Below are positions 46,022 through 54,647 of a DNA stretch of 64,000 nucleotides, piece after piece. Source of the stretch: Acidaminobacter sp. JC074 (lineage in GTDB: Bacteria; Bacillota; Clostridia; Peptostreptococcales; Acidaminobacteraceae); assembly GCF_022496765.1 (NCBI RefSeq), contig NZ_VANV01000015.1, positions 1 to 64,000 of the forward strand, given 5' to 3'. The notes beneath the pieces were generated by a model, which did no database searches, was not told the origin of the DNA, and was given only the letters and a program-made list of their open reading frames with translations. The position numbers were made by a program, and so were the translations under genes. The stretch's first letter is position 1. Each line of letters opens with the position of its first letter.

Positions 46022-46035
46022 GGACATCCTTGTCC
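46022..46035 (-). promoter_or_regulatory. upstream CsrA site in the flagellin leader
   Basis: GGACA-AGGA-TGTCC on the mRNA strand. GGACAAGGATGT matches the CsrA SELEX consensus RUACARGGAUGU at 11 of 12 positions, with GGA in the hairpin loop. It stands 28 bases upstream of the second site. Confidence 0.8.
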
Positions 46036-46044
46036 ATTACCAAT

Positions 46045-46071
46045 CAAAACCATCAATATTACGGCCGATAT
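46045..46071 (+). promoter_or_regulatory. sigma-28 promoter of the flagellin-glycosylation operon
   Basis: CAAA (46045-46048), 15 bases, GCCGATAT (46064-46071) on the plus strand, one mismatch in each box. It points at the methyltransferase gene 113 bases on. The GCCGATAT lies in a 9-base inverted repeat (CATCAATAT/ATATTGATG, 46051-46078) that also folds in the flagellin leader. Confidence 0.7.
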
Positions 46072-46090
46072 ATTGATGACTTCATAAGTA

Positions 46091-46117
46091 TTATCGTCAT
46101 TTTCTGTATTTACTTTA
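46091..46117 (-). promoter_or_regulatory. sigma-28 promoter of the major flagellin
   Basis: TAAA (46114-46117), 15 bases, GACGATAA (46091-46098) on the minus strand, 7 of 8 in the -10. It predicts a leader of about 94 bases carrying both CsrA hairpins. Confidence 0.85.
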
Positions 46118-46183
46118 CATCTTTTATTAAATTTCTTCAAAATTATTAAAAAATGACCGATAAAACTTTGGGAGGATTTAATT

Positions 46184-47074
46184 ATGGAAAAAAATTGTCT
46201 TATTTGTCATAGTAACAACTTTCAGTTAGTAAAGGAAACATTAAGAGATTCTGATAAGCAATCAGTTTATATCTGTAATAATTGTAACCACATTCAGTTA
46301 CATCCTATATATACAGATGATGAAGCAAAGGATTTCTATTCCAATAATAAACAAGCGAAAACAATATATAAAATCATTGATATGGATTTAATTGAAAAAA
46401 AAGCAACTGCTGACACTAAAAGAAGACTCGAGCTTTTAAAAAAAGAGTTCCATCAAAAGTCATCTATTTTTGAAATTGGTTCAGGATATGGTACTTTTAT
46501 TAATGAAGCGTTAGCTAATCAATTTAACGTTGTAGGTTGTGAGCTAGGAGATGATAGGAGAAAAATTGCAAAAGAAAGATACAATGTGGATTTATTAGAT
46601 ATTGATATCACGCATCCTGATATGGTCCAGCATCTTTCAAAGTATGATGGTATTCTCTTATTCCATGTCCTCGAACATATTATCGACCTAGATAAATTCG
46701 TTAATAGTCTAAAGTTTATAACCCACAATAAGAGTAAAATAATAATAGAAGTACCTAATGCAGATGATCTACTCGTTAAATCTTGTAAGGAATATTCTGA
46801 TTTTTACTATCAAAGTGCTCATGTATCATATTTTACTAAAGATATACTAATTGATTACTTCGAAAATCGCGGTTTTAGACTTATATCAGCCTCTGGTATT
46901 CAAAGATATAGTATAGAGAATACATTTAATTGGCTTATAAATAAACAACCACAGATTACCAATACATCTTTTAATTTATGCAACGAATACCAATGGTTAG
47001 AAAGTTACTTCAAAAGCTATCTAACTGATAACTTTATCTCAGATACCATAATACTAATATTTGAAGTGGAGTAG
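46184..47074 (+). CDS. SAM-dependent methyltransferase with N-terminal zinc-ribbon
   Basis: A 296-residue protein. The first 40 residues carry CxxC...CxxC (CLIC, CNNC), a zinc-ribbon seen in sugar C-methyltransferases, followed by a class I methyltransferase domain with motif I FEIGSGYGTF and the HVLEHI segment. It heads the plus-strand glycosylation operon (GGGAGG before the ATG), so methylation of a sugar in the flagellin glycan is likely. The substrate is not known. Confidence 0.82.
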   Translation: MEKNCLICHSNNFQLVKETLRDSDKQSVYICNNCNHIQLHPIYTDDEAKDFYSNNKQAKTIYKIIDMDLIEKKATADTKRRLELLKKEFHQKSSIFEIGSGYGTFINEALANQFNVVGCELGDDRRKIAKERYNVDLLDIDITHPDMVQHLSKYDGILLFHVLEHIIDLDKFVNSLKFITHNKSKIIIEVPNADDLLVKSCKEYSDFYYQSAHVSYFTKDILIDYFENRGFRLISASGIQRYSIENTFNWLINKQPQITNTSFNLCNEYQWLESYFKSYLTDNFISDTIILIFEVE

Positions 47075-47135
47075 TTTTGAGACTAGTGTTATGGGTATGA
47101 TATTAATGTAAATTTAACAAGTAAAGGAGAATAAC

Positions 47136-48008
47136 ATGAACTATAAAAAACCAAAAGTAATAGCAGAGATAGGCTGCAATCACAAAGGCGATATGGAGTT
47201 AGCTCACGAGTTTATAAAAGTTGCTGCATATTTTTGTCAGGTTGATGCTGTAAAATTTCAGAAAAGAAACAACAAGGAATTATTAACTGAAGAACAATAT
47301 AATACACCTCATCCAGTTCCACATAACTCTTATGGTAATACGTACGGTGCTCATAGAGAATTTCTCGAATTCGATGTAGAACAACATCGACAATTAAAAG
47401 AATGGTGCGAGGAGTACAATATTGAATATAGTACCTCTGTTTGGGATTTGACATCAGCTAAAGAAATATCATCTCTGGAACCTAAAATGATTAAGATACC
47501 ATCAGCTTGCAACAATCATTTTGAAATGCTTGAATGGCTATGTGACAACTACAAAGGAGATGTTCATCTATCTTTCGGTATGACAACTCACGAAGAAGAA
47601 GAGCAAATCATCCAGTTATTCGAAAAGAAAAAACGTAACAAAGATCTTGTTATTTATAGTTGTACCTCTGGTTATCCTGTGCCTTTCAAAGATGTATCTC
47701 TACTTGAAATTACTCGATTGATTTCCACATATGGTCATCGAGTAAAAGAAGTGGGGTTTTCAGGACATCATAATGGTATTGCTATTGATGTGGCAGCATA
47801 TACATTAGGTGCTAGCACGATTGAAAGGCATTATACACTTAATCGTACTTGGAAAGGTACAGATCATGCTGCTTCCCTAGAGCCTAATGGTGTTAGACTA
47901 CTCAAAAGAAACTTAATGTCTACTTTTGAAGCGTTAACATATAAAAAGGAAGAAATTCTAGAAATAGAAAAAGTTCAAAGAGATAAGCTAAAGTATAGAA
48001 AGAGGTAA
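47136..48008 (+). CDS. nonulosonic-acid synthase (NeuB family, short)
   Basis: A 290-residue PEP-dependent synthase (KPKVIAEIGCNHKGDMELAHEFIKVA; DAVKFQKR; KIPSACNNHFEMLEWL; GFSGHHNGIAIDVAA). The family condenses PEP with an N-acetyl-hexosamine to form sialic, legionaminic or pseudaminic acid. It ends after the barrel, so the C-terminal SAF (antifreeze-like) domain of typical 330-350-residue NeuB/LegI/PseI proteins is missing. It is followed after 2 bases by the matching CMP-transferase gene. The exact nonulosonate cannot be told. Confidence 0.85.
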   Translation: MNYKKPKVIAEIGCNHKGDMELAHEFIKVAAYFCQVDAVKFQKRNNKELLTEEQYNTPHPVPHNSYGNTYGAHREFLEFDVEQHRQLKEWCEEYNIEYSTSVWDLTSAKEISSLEPKMIKIPSACNNHFEMLEWLCDNYKGDVHLSFGMTTHEEEEQIIQLFEKKKRNKDLVIYSCTSGYPVPFKDVSLLEITRLISTYGHRVKEVGFSGHHNGIAIDVAAYTLGASTIERHYTLNRTWKGTDHAASLEPNGVRLLKRNLMSTFEALTYKKEEILEIEKVQRDKLKYRKR

Positions 48009-48010
48009 TT

Positions 48011-49198
48011 TTGAAAAAAAATGTCGGTAACAACATAGCAATAATACCAGTTAGGGGAGGTTCTAAATCTATCCCTTTAAAGAACATTAAAACTATAGCC
48101 GGTAAACCACTTTTAGCTTGGATACTAGAAGCTTCTGCTAAAAGCGAGGTTTTTGATCACATTTTTATTTCAACAGATTCTGATGAAATAAAGAAAACTT
48201 GTATAGACTACATTAATAAATTTCTATATAAATACTCGAGCAATATTACAATTATTGCTCGTAGTATAGAAACTTCTACAGATGAAGCTTCTACAGAATC
48301 AGTCTTGCTTGAGTTTGCAGATCAATATATATGTCAAACATTATGCTTGTTACAAGCCACTAGCCCTCTCACATCAGCAACTGACATTAAAGAAGCCTAT
48401 CACGATTTCGTAGAAAACAAATACGATTCAATGTTAACAGGAGTAAGACAAAAGCGCTTCATTTGGAAGAAAAGTGACCTCGGTTACTCGCCAGTAAACT
48501 ATGATTATAACAAAAGACCACGCAGACAAGAGTTTGATGGTTACCTTGTAGAAAATGGTTCATTCTATTTCATGAACTATAAAGGTTTAATTAGTACAGA
48601 GTCACGTTTGTTTGGACAAATCGGGTTCTATGAAATGTCAGATGAGAACTATCTTGAAATTGATGAACCAAATGACTGGATCGTAATAGAGAATACTCTT
48701 TCCAACCGAAGAATAGACAATCCGATGAAAAAAATCAAACTATTTGTAACAGACAACGATGGTGTGTTAACAGATGGTGGAATGTATTACAGCGAGTCTG
48801 GAGAAGAGTTTAAAAAATATAATACTCGAGACGGTATGGGAATAGGTTCTTTGATTAAACGCAACATCCCTGTTGTAATGATTACTGGAGAAAACTCGCC
48901 CATCGCCAAAGCCAGAGCAAAAAAATTAGGGATAGAGGATGTTTACTTAGGTATAAAAGATAAAAGAACTTGTATTCAAGAAGTTTCCCAAAAGTATTGT
49001 ATTCCATTAGACGAAATTGCCTATATAGGTGATGACATTAATGATTTACCTGCAATAGAGATTGTTGGATTATCATTTGCAGTTGCTGATGCACATACTG
49101 ATGTAAAAGAGAAAGCTACTTTCATTCTAAAACACAAAGGTGGCAATGGTGCTGTTAGAGAAGCATCTGATATGATTTTGAAATACTTAGCTGATTAA
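48011..49198 (+). CDS. CMP-nonulosonate cytidylyltransferase fused to a KdsC-like phosphatase
   Basis: A 395-residue bifunctional protein. Residues about 1-230 are a NeuA-type cytidylyltransferase (IIPVRGGSKSIPLKNIKTIAGKPLL; LLQATSPLTSATDI; ENGSFYF). Residues about 240-395 are a HAD phosphatase of the KdsC/YrbI group (FVTDNDGVLTDGGMYY; MITGENSPIAKARAKKLG; YIGDDINDLPAI). It would dephosphorylate the 9-phosphate and activate the sugar to CMP form. The start is TTG at 48011 with AGAGG upstream; the nearby ATG at 48021 is out of frame. Confidence 0.87.
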   Translation: MKKNVGNNIAIIPVRGGSKSIPLKNIKTIAGKPLLAWILEASAKSEVFDHIFISTDSDEIKKTCIDYINKFLYKYSSNITIIARSIETSTDEASTESVLLEFADQYICQTLCLLQATSPLTSATDIKEAYHDFVENKYDSMLTGVRQKRFIWKKSDLGYSPVNYDYNKRPRRQEFDGYLVENGSFYFMNYKGLISTESRLFGQIGFYEMSDENYLEIDEPNDWIVIENTLSNRRIDNPMKKIKLFVTDNDGVLTDGGMYYSESGEEFKKYNTRDGMGIGSLIKRNIPVVMITGENSPIAKARAKKLGIEDVYLGIKDKRTCIQEVSQKYCIPLDEIAYIGDDINDLPAIEIVGLSFAVADAHTDVKEKATFILKHKGGNGAVREASDMILKYLAD

Positions 49199-49209
49199 GG
49201 ATGGTGACT

Positions 49210-49956
49210 ATGAACTCAAACTATATAGTTCTAGAAGATCAAAAAATTATTAATGCAATTAGGCAAATTGAGTTAAATAAGAAAAGTTTTGTATTCGTGA
49301 CTAATAAGAGTAATAAACTGCTCGGTACAGTGACTGATGGCGATATCAGAAGAGCTTTGCTTAATGAAACTTCTTTAGAAGAATCAATAACAACCATAAT
49401 GTCTACTGATTATGAATATCTACAAACAGACAGTTCTATTGATGATTTAATCTCAAAATTTAAGAACAAAAAAATTGGATTTTTGCCTATCCTGGATTCT
49501 AAAGGTTATCTTGTTAATTTCTTAACTAAAAAACATCTTCATATACTATTAATGTCTGATATCAGTTTTGATTTATCTTACAACTTTGACGAGTTAGATG
49601 AAAACACTTTAGAATACGAAATATATAATCGACCATGGGGTATCTATAAGACTACATTCTTTAGTGACTTCTCTCAATCAAAAATTATCAAGGTATTTCC
49701 TGGTGGCGCTCTAAGTCTACAAGAACACAAAAAACGCGAGGAGCATTGGGTTATTATTAAAGGAGTCGGTGAACTCACTCTTGGTGAAACAGTAAAAGAA
49801 GTACATGCAGGAGACCACGTTTATATACCAAAAGGGTGCAAGCATCGCTTACAAAATCATACTAAAAATATTTTAATTGTTGCTGAGGTACAACTTGGTG
49901 AATACTTTGGAGAAGATGACATAATTCGATACTCTGATATATATGGAAGAACATAA
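49210..49956 (+). CDS. CBS-domain protein fused to a mannose-6-phosphate-isomerase-type cupin
   Basis: A 248-residue protein with a CBS pair (about 1-120: TVTDGDIRRALLNETSLEESITTIM; KIGFLPILDSKGYLV) and a cupin of the PMI type II class (about 135-245: RPWGIYKTTFFSDFSQSKIIKVFPGGALSLQ, HKKREEHWVIIKGVGELTLG, HRLQNHT). Related CBS proteins in nonulosonate loci are joined to a nucleotidyltransferase; here that part is missing and a cupin takes its place. ATG 49210 is preferred to 49201, which sits directly on the preceding AAGG. An epimerase/isomerase or regulatory role is possible. Confidence 0.75.
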   Translation: MNSNYIVLEDQKIINAIRQIELNKKSFVFVTNKSNKLLGTVTDGDIRRALLNETSLEESITTIMSTDYEYLQTDSSIDDLISKFKNKKIGFLPILDSKGYLVNFLTKKHLHILLMSDISFDLSYNFDELDENTLEYEIYNRPWGIYKTTFFSDFSQSKIIKVFPGGALSLQEHKKREEHWVIIKGVGELTLGETVKEVHAGDHVYIPKGCKHRLQNHTKNILIVAEVQLGEYFGEDDIIRYSDIYGRT

Positions 49957-49967
49957 TGGAGAGGCAA

Positions 49968-51125
49968 ATGAACAAATACAAAATATTGCATATCGCAAGT
50001 TTTCATGGAAACATTGGAGACAATGCAAATCATAGCGGCTTTCGTAATCTACTTAAAAAGCTAATTGAAGATGAGTTAGAATTTACAGAGCTAGAGATAC
50101 GAGAATTCTACAAGTCATGGAATCTGAGGTCTTTTAATACAAGTCAGTTTACAGATCTATGTAATGCTCATGATTTGGTCATAATTGGTGGCGGAAACTT
50201 TTTCGAACTGCAGTGGGAATACTCACATACAGGTACAACAATAGATATTAGCGAAGAAACATTATTGCAAATTAAGACACCAATACTATTTAATGCTTTA
50301 GGTTGTGACTATGCTAAAGGTACTACAAATAATTCAATAAAAAAATTCGAAAATTTTATGAAGATACTTTCCGAAAGTGATCAATTCTTTGTTAGTCTAA
50401 GAAATGATGGATCACAAAAGAATATAGAGGCGTTATATGATGATATGTTCCCAAATATTCATTATATACCAGACGCTGGAATGTATCTAACTACTGACAA
50501 GAACTTTGAATCATATAAATTGTATAAGGATAACTTGATTGGTATTAACATAGTAACAGATATGAAAGAACTTAGATTCCCAAATACCAATTGGACATAT
50601 GATCAATTTATAAAAGAATTTGCAAAAATAATGAACAATTTTTTAATTGAAAATCCTAAGAACAACTTAGTTCTATTCCCACATATTTATAGCGATTTAG
50701 AAGCCATCAATGACTTTTTAAAGCATATTGATGACAAGTTCAGACGTACTAGAATATCAGTTGCTCCATACTTATCTGGACCTGGTTCAGAAGAATATAT
50801 CTTTGGATTATATAAAAAATGTGACTTAATTTTAGGTATGAGATTTCATAGTAATGTGTGTTCAATAGGCCAGGCAATACCTTCTATTGGATTAAATAGT
50901 TATGAAAAAGTTGAAAATTTATATACTACTCTTTCATTAGAAAACCGATTAATAAAAGTAAATGATCCTCTCGAAATTGTAGAACTGAGTAGATTTATTA
51001 ATCAAAGTATCGAAAATAGTGAGGAAATAGCTTCTCTTTATAAAAAAAGAACAACTCGTTTTGAATCTGATCATAGGGATTATTACACATCACTTCAAAG
51101 TTGGTTACATCAAAATCTAAAATAA
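49968..51125 (+). CDS. polysaccharide pyruvyltransferase-family protein
   Basis: A 385-residue protein of the PS_pyruv_trans/WcaK type: HIASFHGNIGDNANHSGFRNLL at the N-terminus, LVIIGGGNFFEL, then YLSGPGSEEYIFGLYKKCDLILGMRFHSNVCSIGQAIPSIG in the C-terminal half. Members transfer pyruvate ketal groups, or act as related sugar transferases, in surface polysaccharides. It overlaps the previous gene's stop. I start it at 49968, after GGAGAGG. It is the last gene of the plus-strand glycosylation operon. Confidence 0.8.
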   Translation: MNKYKILHIASFHGNIGDNANHSGFRNLLKKLIEDELEFTELEIREFYKSWNLRSFNTSQFTDLCNAHDLVIIGGGNFFELQWEYSHTGTTIDISEETLLQIKTPILFNALGCDYAKGTTNNSIKKFENFMKILSESDQFFVSLRNDGSQKNIEALYDDMFPNIHYIPDAGMYLTTDKNFESYKLYKDNLIGINIVTDMKELRFPNTNWTYDQFIKEFAKIMNNFLIENPKNNLVLFPHIYSDLEAINDFLKHIDDKFRRTRISVAPYLSGPGSEEYIFGLYKKCDLILGMRFHSNVCSIGQAIPSIGLNSYEKVENLYTTLSLENRLIKVNDPLEIVELSRFINQSIENSEEIASLYKKRTTRFESDHRDYYTSLQSWLHQNLK

Positions 51126-51129
51126 TATA

Positions 51130-51163
51130 AAAACTCCTGAATCGCATTCGACTCAGGAGTTTT
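51130..51163. terminator. bidirectional terminator
   Basis: AAAACTCCTGA pairs with TCAGGAGTTTT around a 12-base loop that itself can pair (TCG/CGA). It separates the converging glycosylation operon and the maf gene. Confidence 0.9.
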
Positions 51164-51173
51164 ATGAATAGAT

Positions 51174-53000
51174 TTAAAAAATACTATTGATGTTTTCAAA
51201 CTCTTTGTTCATAAAGTTGTAGTCATTAAAAACTTTTGCAAAATAGCCTCCTATTTTGCTGAAAATCATCAAATATTTCTTTTCTACATCTTTTTCAATA
51301 TTAATCTTTTTCAGTTCACTTAGGAGTATTGAATAGTATGTACGATTCATTGGTCTTAATATCGAAACATAGTACTTATTTTTCGATAGCCTATTTATAG
51401 ATTTCTCTAAAGTAATATCCAGACCATCAAGTTTTGTCATGTTTCCATTCTTTAATGCAAAACCGATTTCATTTAGTACTTGATCGATTACTTTAAACTC
51501 CTCTCTGCATTTATATCTTTCCGAATCTAATGAATTATAGTTCTTTTGAATTTCATCAATTTCGTATTCATTAATTAATTTATCACTCTTCAAATCAAAA
51601 GGTTTCTTTGATAACTCCAGTCTATCAAGTATGTTTTCTAATGCCTCAAAGTTTGTTCCCTCAATAGAAGCACCATGTTTAGTAGTATTTGTTATTTTAA
51701 CATTAGGGTTGCTATTTATTAACATCTCTAATTGCTTCTTCATTGTAAAATACATATCATTAGTATACATTGTTTCGCCATAAACATCTTTTATCTCAAT
51801 ACTATTTTCCATTTCTTTATCACTAACAGCAGTTGGGATGTGAGCATAATCAATACCATCTGCAAACTTCTTCTTTTTGTGGAAACCAAGATTTTGTCCA
51901 CACAAAATAATTTCCTTAAAACCTAGTTTAATTAAGGTTTGTAGTGTTATTAATGCAACGGTTGGGCTATCGTTTATAACTGTCGTGTTATATTCTTGAT
52001 TAATCAAAATATTTGACACTGTGTCCTGATTAATTAGAATATGATACATAAATCGATCATCAAAGGGTTCTAGTGTTTCATTACCGACAGTGGAACCAAA
52101 TATAATAGGCGTCATCACATCTGATTCAAGATATTCCTTAATAACAAACTGATTTCTAAACTTAGGGTCATAAGTTATTATACCATCAGGATTAATCGAA
52201 TTCTTCAGTAGTGTCTTATTAGCCGATCCCACTCCAAACATATATACATTGTTTTTCTGAGATATATCTCTAAGTATATCAAGATCATAATTAAGTGATG
52301 GTCCTGATGCAATCATAATTGCTGTAGATTCACTTAAATCATAATTAGATAGGTTCATAAAATTAGAAGTCTTCATTACTTTAGGAAAATTCCTTACAGC
52401 ATTTAGAATCCATCTTTTCTCAAATGCATTATTTGCTACTGTACTTCTTCTTTTATGTTCGACCACTTTTGTCAAGTCATGGTAAAACTCATCAATAACA
52501 CTACTAAACAGTCTCTTGTATTGCGGCAAAATAATTATGTCAAAATTCCCCTTTGTATTTTCTGAAAATTGTTTAAAAAAAGTACCATAAATAGAGTCTT
52601 TATTCATCAAAGTAACTGTTTCTATTCTGTCAAAATTAATACCTTCAAGATCATAATAATTCAACAATAACTGTATTGTGTTCATATAATCAATAACATA
52701 TATCTTACAACTCTCATTAACAGCTTCAGTAATCTTTTTCAGAATCTGACCATTCCCTACACCAAATATTACCACTTCGTCATTTGAATATAAGTCTTCA
52801 ATTTGATCTATCACAAGAGCTGCTTCTTTTGAAGAATCAACTGTACTATGAAGGTAGACTGCTTTCTTGTCTCTAACTACATACATTCCCTTATCATCAT
52901 TCTTGATCATAGCATTTTCCATATTATATGGATTTTGCTTAAGTAAATTATGTAAAGGTAACATGTGTTTCTTTAAGTATTCATAATTCTTTAAAATCAT
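51174..53000 (-). CDS. Maf-type motility-associated glycosyltransferase (DUF115)
   Basis: A 608-residue protein of the Maf flagellin glycosyltransferase family. The central DUF115/MptE-like domain carries IMIASGPSLNYDLDILRD, FGVGSANKTLLKNSINPDGIITYDP and TVINDSPTVALITLQTLIKLGFKEIILCGQNLGF. Maf proteins attach CMP-activated nonulosonic acids to Ser/Thr of flagellin before export, which matches the adjacent operon. GGAGG lies 9 bases before the ATG, and the upstream 87-residue gene ends one base before it. Confidence 0.9.
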   Translation of the reverse strand: MILKNYEYLKKHMLPLHNLLKQNPYNMENAMIKNDDKGMYVVRDKKAVYLHSTVDSSKEAALVIDQIEDLYSNDEVVIFGVGNGQILKKITEAVNESCKIYVIDYMNTIQLLLNYYDLEGINFDRIETVTLMNKDSIYGTFFKQFSENTKGNFDIIILPQYKRLFSSVIDEFYHDLTKVVEHKRRSTVANNAFEKRWILNAVRNFPKVMKTSNFMNLSNYDLSESTAIMIASGPSLNYDLDILRDISQKNNVYMFGVGSANKTLLKNSINPDGIITYDPKFRNQFVIKEYLESDVMTPIIFGSTVGNETLEPFDDRFMYHILINQDTVSNILINQEYNTTVINDSPTVALITLQTLIKLGFKEIILCGQNLGFHKKKKFADGIDYAHIPTAVSDKEMENSIEIKDVYGETMYTNDMYFTMKKQLEMLINSNPNVKITNTTKHGASIEGTNFEALENILDRLELSKKPFDLKSDKLINEYEIDEIQKNYNSLDSERYKCREEFKVIDQVLNEIGFALKNGNMTKLDGLDITLEKSINRLSKNKYYVSILRPMNRTYYSILLSELKKINIEKDVEKKYLMIFSKIGGYFAKVFNDYNFMNKEFENINSIF

Positions 53001-53001
53001 A

Positions 53002-53265
53002 TTAAGCTTCCTCCAACATTAAAATATGTCGTCCAATGTTATACATAAAAATATCAGCAATTAAAGGATAGTTTATTGACTCCTTATAAACATAAACTTT
53101 CTCTAAATCAAGAAACACTTCATTTAATCTTCCAGAGTTTTTTGCTTCAATTTTCGCTAAAACATCCACAAACTCAATAACTAAATTCCATGCAACTTGA
53201 TCATCACCGATATAAAATAATTCTGCAATTTTTTGAGATAGTTGATAAGCTTGAGTTACTAACAT
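53002..53265 (-). CDS. small helical protein coupled to maf (unknown)
   Basis: An 87-residue protein (starts MLVTQAYQLSQKIAELFYIGDD) with GGGAGG upstream and one base between its stop and the maf start. I do not recognise the family. It is leucine- and aromatic-rich and probably all-helical. Tight coupling with maf and the neighbouring csrA suggest a partner or chaperone of the glycosyltransferase. Confidence 0.65.
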   Translation of the reverse strand: MLVTQAYQLSQKIAELFYIGDDQVAWNLVIEFVDVLAKIEAKNSGRLNEVFLDLEKVYVYKESINYPLIADIFMYNIGRHILMLEEA

Positions 53266-53284
53266 CTTTCCTCCCTATTTATAG

Positions 53285-53314
53285 AAAAAAGTTTGAATAA
53301 AATCATCCAAACTT
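53285..53314 (-). terminator. weak terminator between csrA and the maf genes
   Basis: AAGTTTG-N12-CAAACTT followed by TTTT on the minus strand, starting at the csrA stop. The large loop suggests partial read-through into the maf pair. Confidence 0.6.
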
Positions 53315-53585
53315 ACTTTAACATTTTATCCTGTTTCTTTCTATTGTCAGTTTTCATATTAAGATTTAACTTTTTACCTTTAAGTTGATCCAATTTCGAT
53401 TTGGTGTTCATAGCAGCCTTGTTTTCTTCCATAATTAAATCAAATACTTCTTTTCTATGTATTTCGATTTCTTTAGGAGCATCAATACCGATTCTCACCT
53501 TACCATCATCAGACTCAATTATTTTAATCTCAATATTACCACCAATGATTATACTTTCATTTTTCTTTCTTGAGAGTACTAACAT
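53313..53585 (-). CDS. csrA: carbon storage regulator CsrA
   Basis: A 90-residue RNA-binding translational repressor. The core (1-58, [43 protein letters not shown]) is standard. The C-terminal tail of about 30 Lys/Asn-rich residues is longer than in the usual 74-residue Bacillus protein and may affect FliW or RNA contact. Its start codon overlaps the fliW stop (TAATG), with AGGAGAGG upstream. Its expected target is the flagellin leader at 45992-46035. Confidence 0.96.
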   Translation of the reverse strand: MLVLSRKKNESIIIGGNIEIKIIESDDGKVRIGIDAPKEIEIHRKEVFDLIMEENKAAMNTKSKLDQLKGKKLNLNMKTDNRKKQDKMLK

Positions 53586-54037
53586 TAATCCTCTCCTTTA
53601 TCAAATATTTTGTGTTTATAGGCAAATTCCTCTTTCAAAATAACTTGCTTTGCCTTTCTATTATTCGCATTTACCACAATTGGAGATTTCAAATTAACTG
53701 TTATATCCTCTATTTCGTCTGGAATGATAACAGTTGTATAAACGATTAAATCATTAACAGTATCAATCTCTAATTGCTCTACTGTAAAATCATCAAGTTC
53801 AAAGTCATAATTCTCAACAAAAAGAAATGGATCTGTTATTACAAATGTCAGTGATTCTTCTTCAATTGATTGTAACCAATGAAATGGAAGTCCTGGTTCT
53901 ACATTACCAATTAAAAGAAACCTTGTCTTACCATCAAATCCATATATAGAATCTACAAACTCTATTACATCTTCTTCTGTGTATTCTACTTCACCTCTAT
54001 AATCCGTTACTAGCTTCAACTTTGACCTCCTTTTCAA
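53585..54037 (-). CDS. fliW: flagellar assembly factor FliW
   Basis: A 150-residue protein with the FliW pattern ([66 protein letters not shown]). FliW binds either flagellin or CsrA: when flagellin is exported, freed FliW sequesters CsrA and flagellin translation rises. It overlaps its upstream neighbour by 4 bases and csrA by one. Confidence 0.96.
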   Translation of the reverse strand: MKRRSKLKLVTDYRGEVEYTEEDVIEFVDSIYGFDGKTRFLLIGNVEPGLPFHWLQSIEEESLTFVITDPFLFVENYDFELDDFTVEQLEIDTVNDLIVYTTVIIPDEIEDITVNLKSPIVVNANNRKAKQVILKEEFAYKHKIFDKGED

Positions 54038-54600
54038 ACTTGCAAGTCTACTTTTTCGCCTATATACTTTATTGAAATACTATTTTTTTGTTCCATATAT
54101 CTTTCAACCCTTCCAGGTTGATAATCTATTCTTGGTTTCTGTGCTATAACTCTTTGATTATTTTGACCTTCAGTAACTTGAATATCTACTTGTCCTTCTA
54201 TAAGTGTTATTTGAGGTCTAGTTCTCGGCATAGTTACCATGCCAAACTCATTGTAAAATTGATCAAAGGCATTGTAGAGAGCTTGATCAGCAATTTGATT
54301 ACCACCCTCATGAACGTTAGTGAGTTCGTTACCTTGGTCAGCGATTCTTCCTATACTCTCCTGCATTTTTTGCTTTGCGTAAGCGACATAATCGGCACTA
54401 AAAGACTGATTGTCTTTTAGGCCTGATTCATTAAACGACTGATTCTGATCAATATCTACTGTAGGTAAAGATACTTCCACCTTAATTGTCGGCAAGGTAA
54501 AACCGCCTTCTACTTGAGCTTTGGGTTGCTCAATAGAATGCTGTGGTTTAGTAATATTATGACCCAGTATTGCAGGGGTTGTTCTTATTTCCAAAGCCAT
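54034..54600 (-). CDS. DUF6470/YviE-family flagellar operon protein
   Basis: A 188-residue protein matching YviE of the Bacillus flagellar operon in place and pattern (begins MALEIRTTPAILGHNI; central ADQGNELTNVHEGGNQIADQA; ends with IDYQPGRVERYMEQ). Function unknown, always between flgL and fliW. AGAGGTG is upstream. Confidence 0.85.
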   Translation of the reverse strand: MALEIRTTPAILGHNITKPQHSIEQPKAQVEGGFTLPTIKVEVSLPTVDIDQNQSFNESGLKDNQSFSADYVAYAKQKMQESIGRIADQGNELTNVHEGGNQIADQALYNAFDQFYNEFGMVTMPRTRPQITLIEGQVDIQVTEGQNNQRVIAQKPRIDYQPGRVERYMEQKNSISIKYIGEKVDLQV

Positions 54601-54647
54601 AGTCTCACCTCTACTCTAATTATATACCTCTATCAAGATATTTTAAA

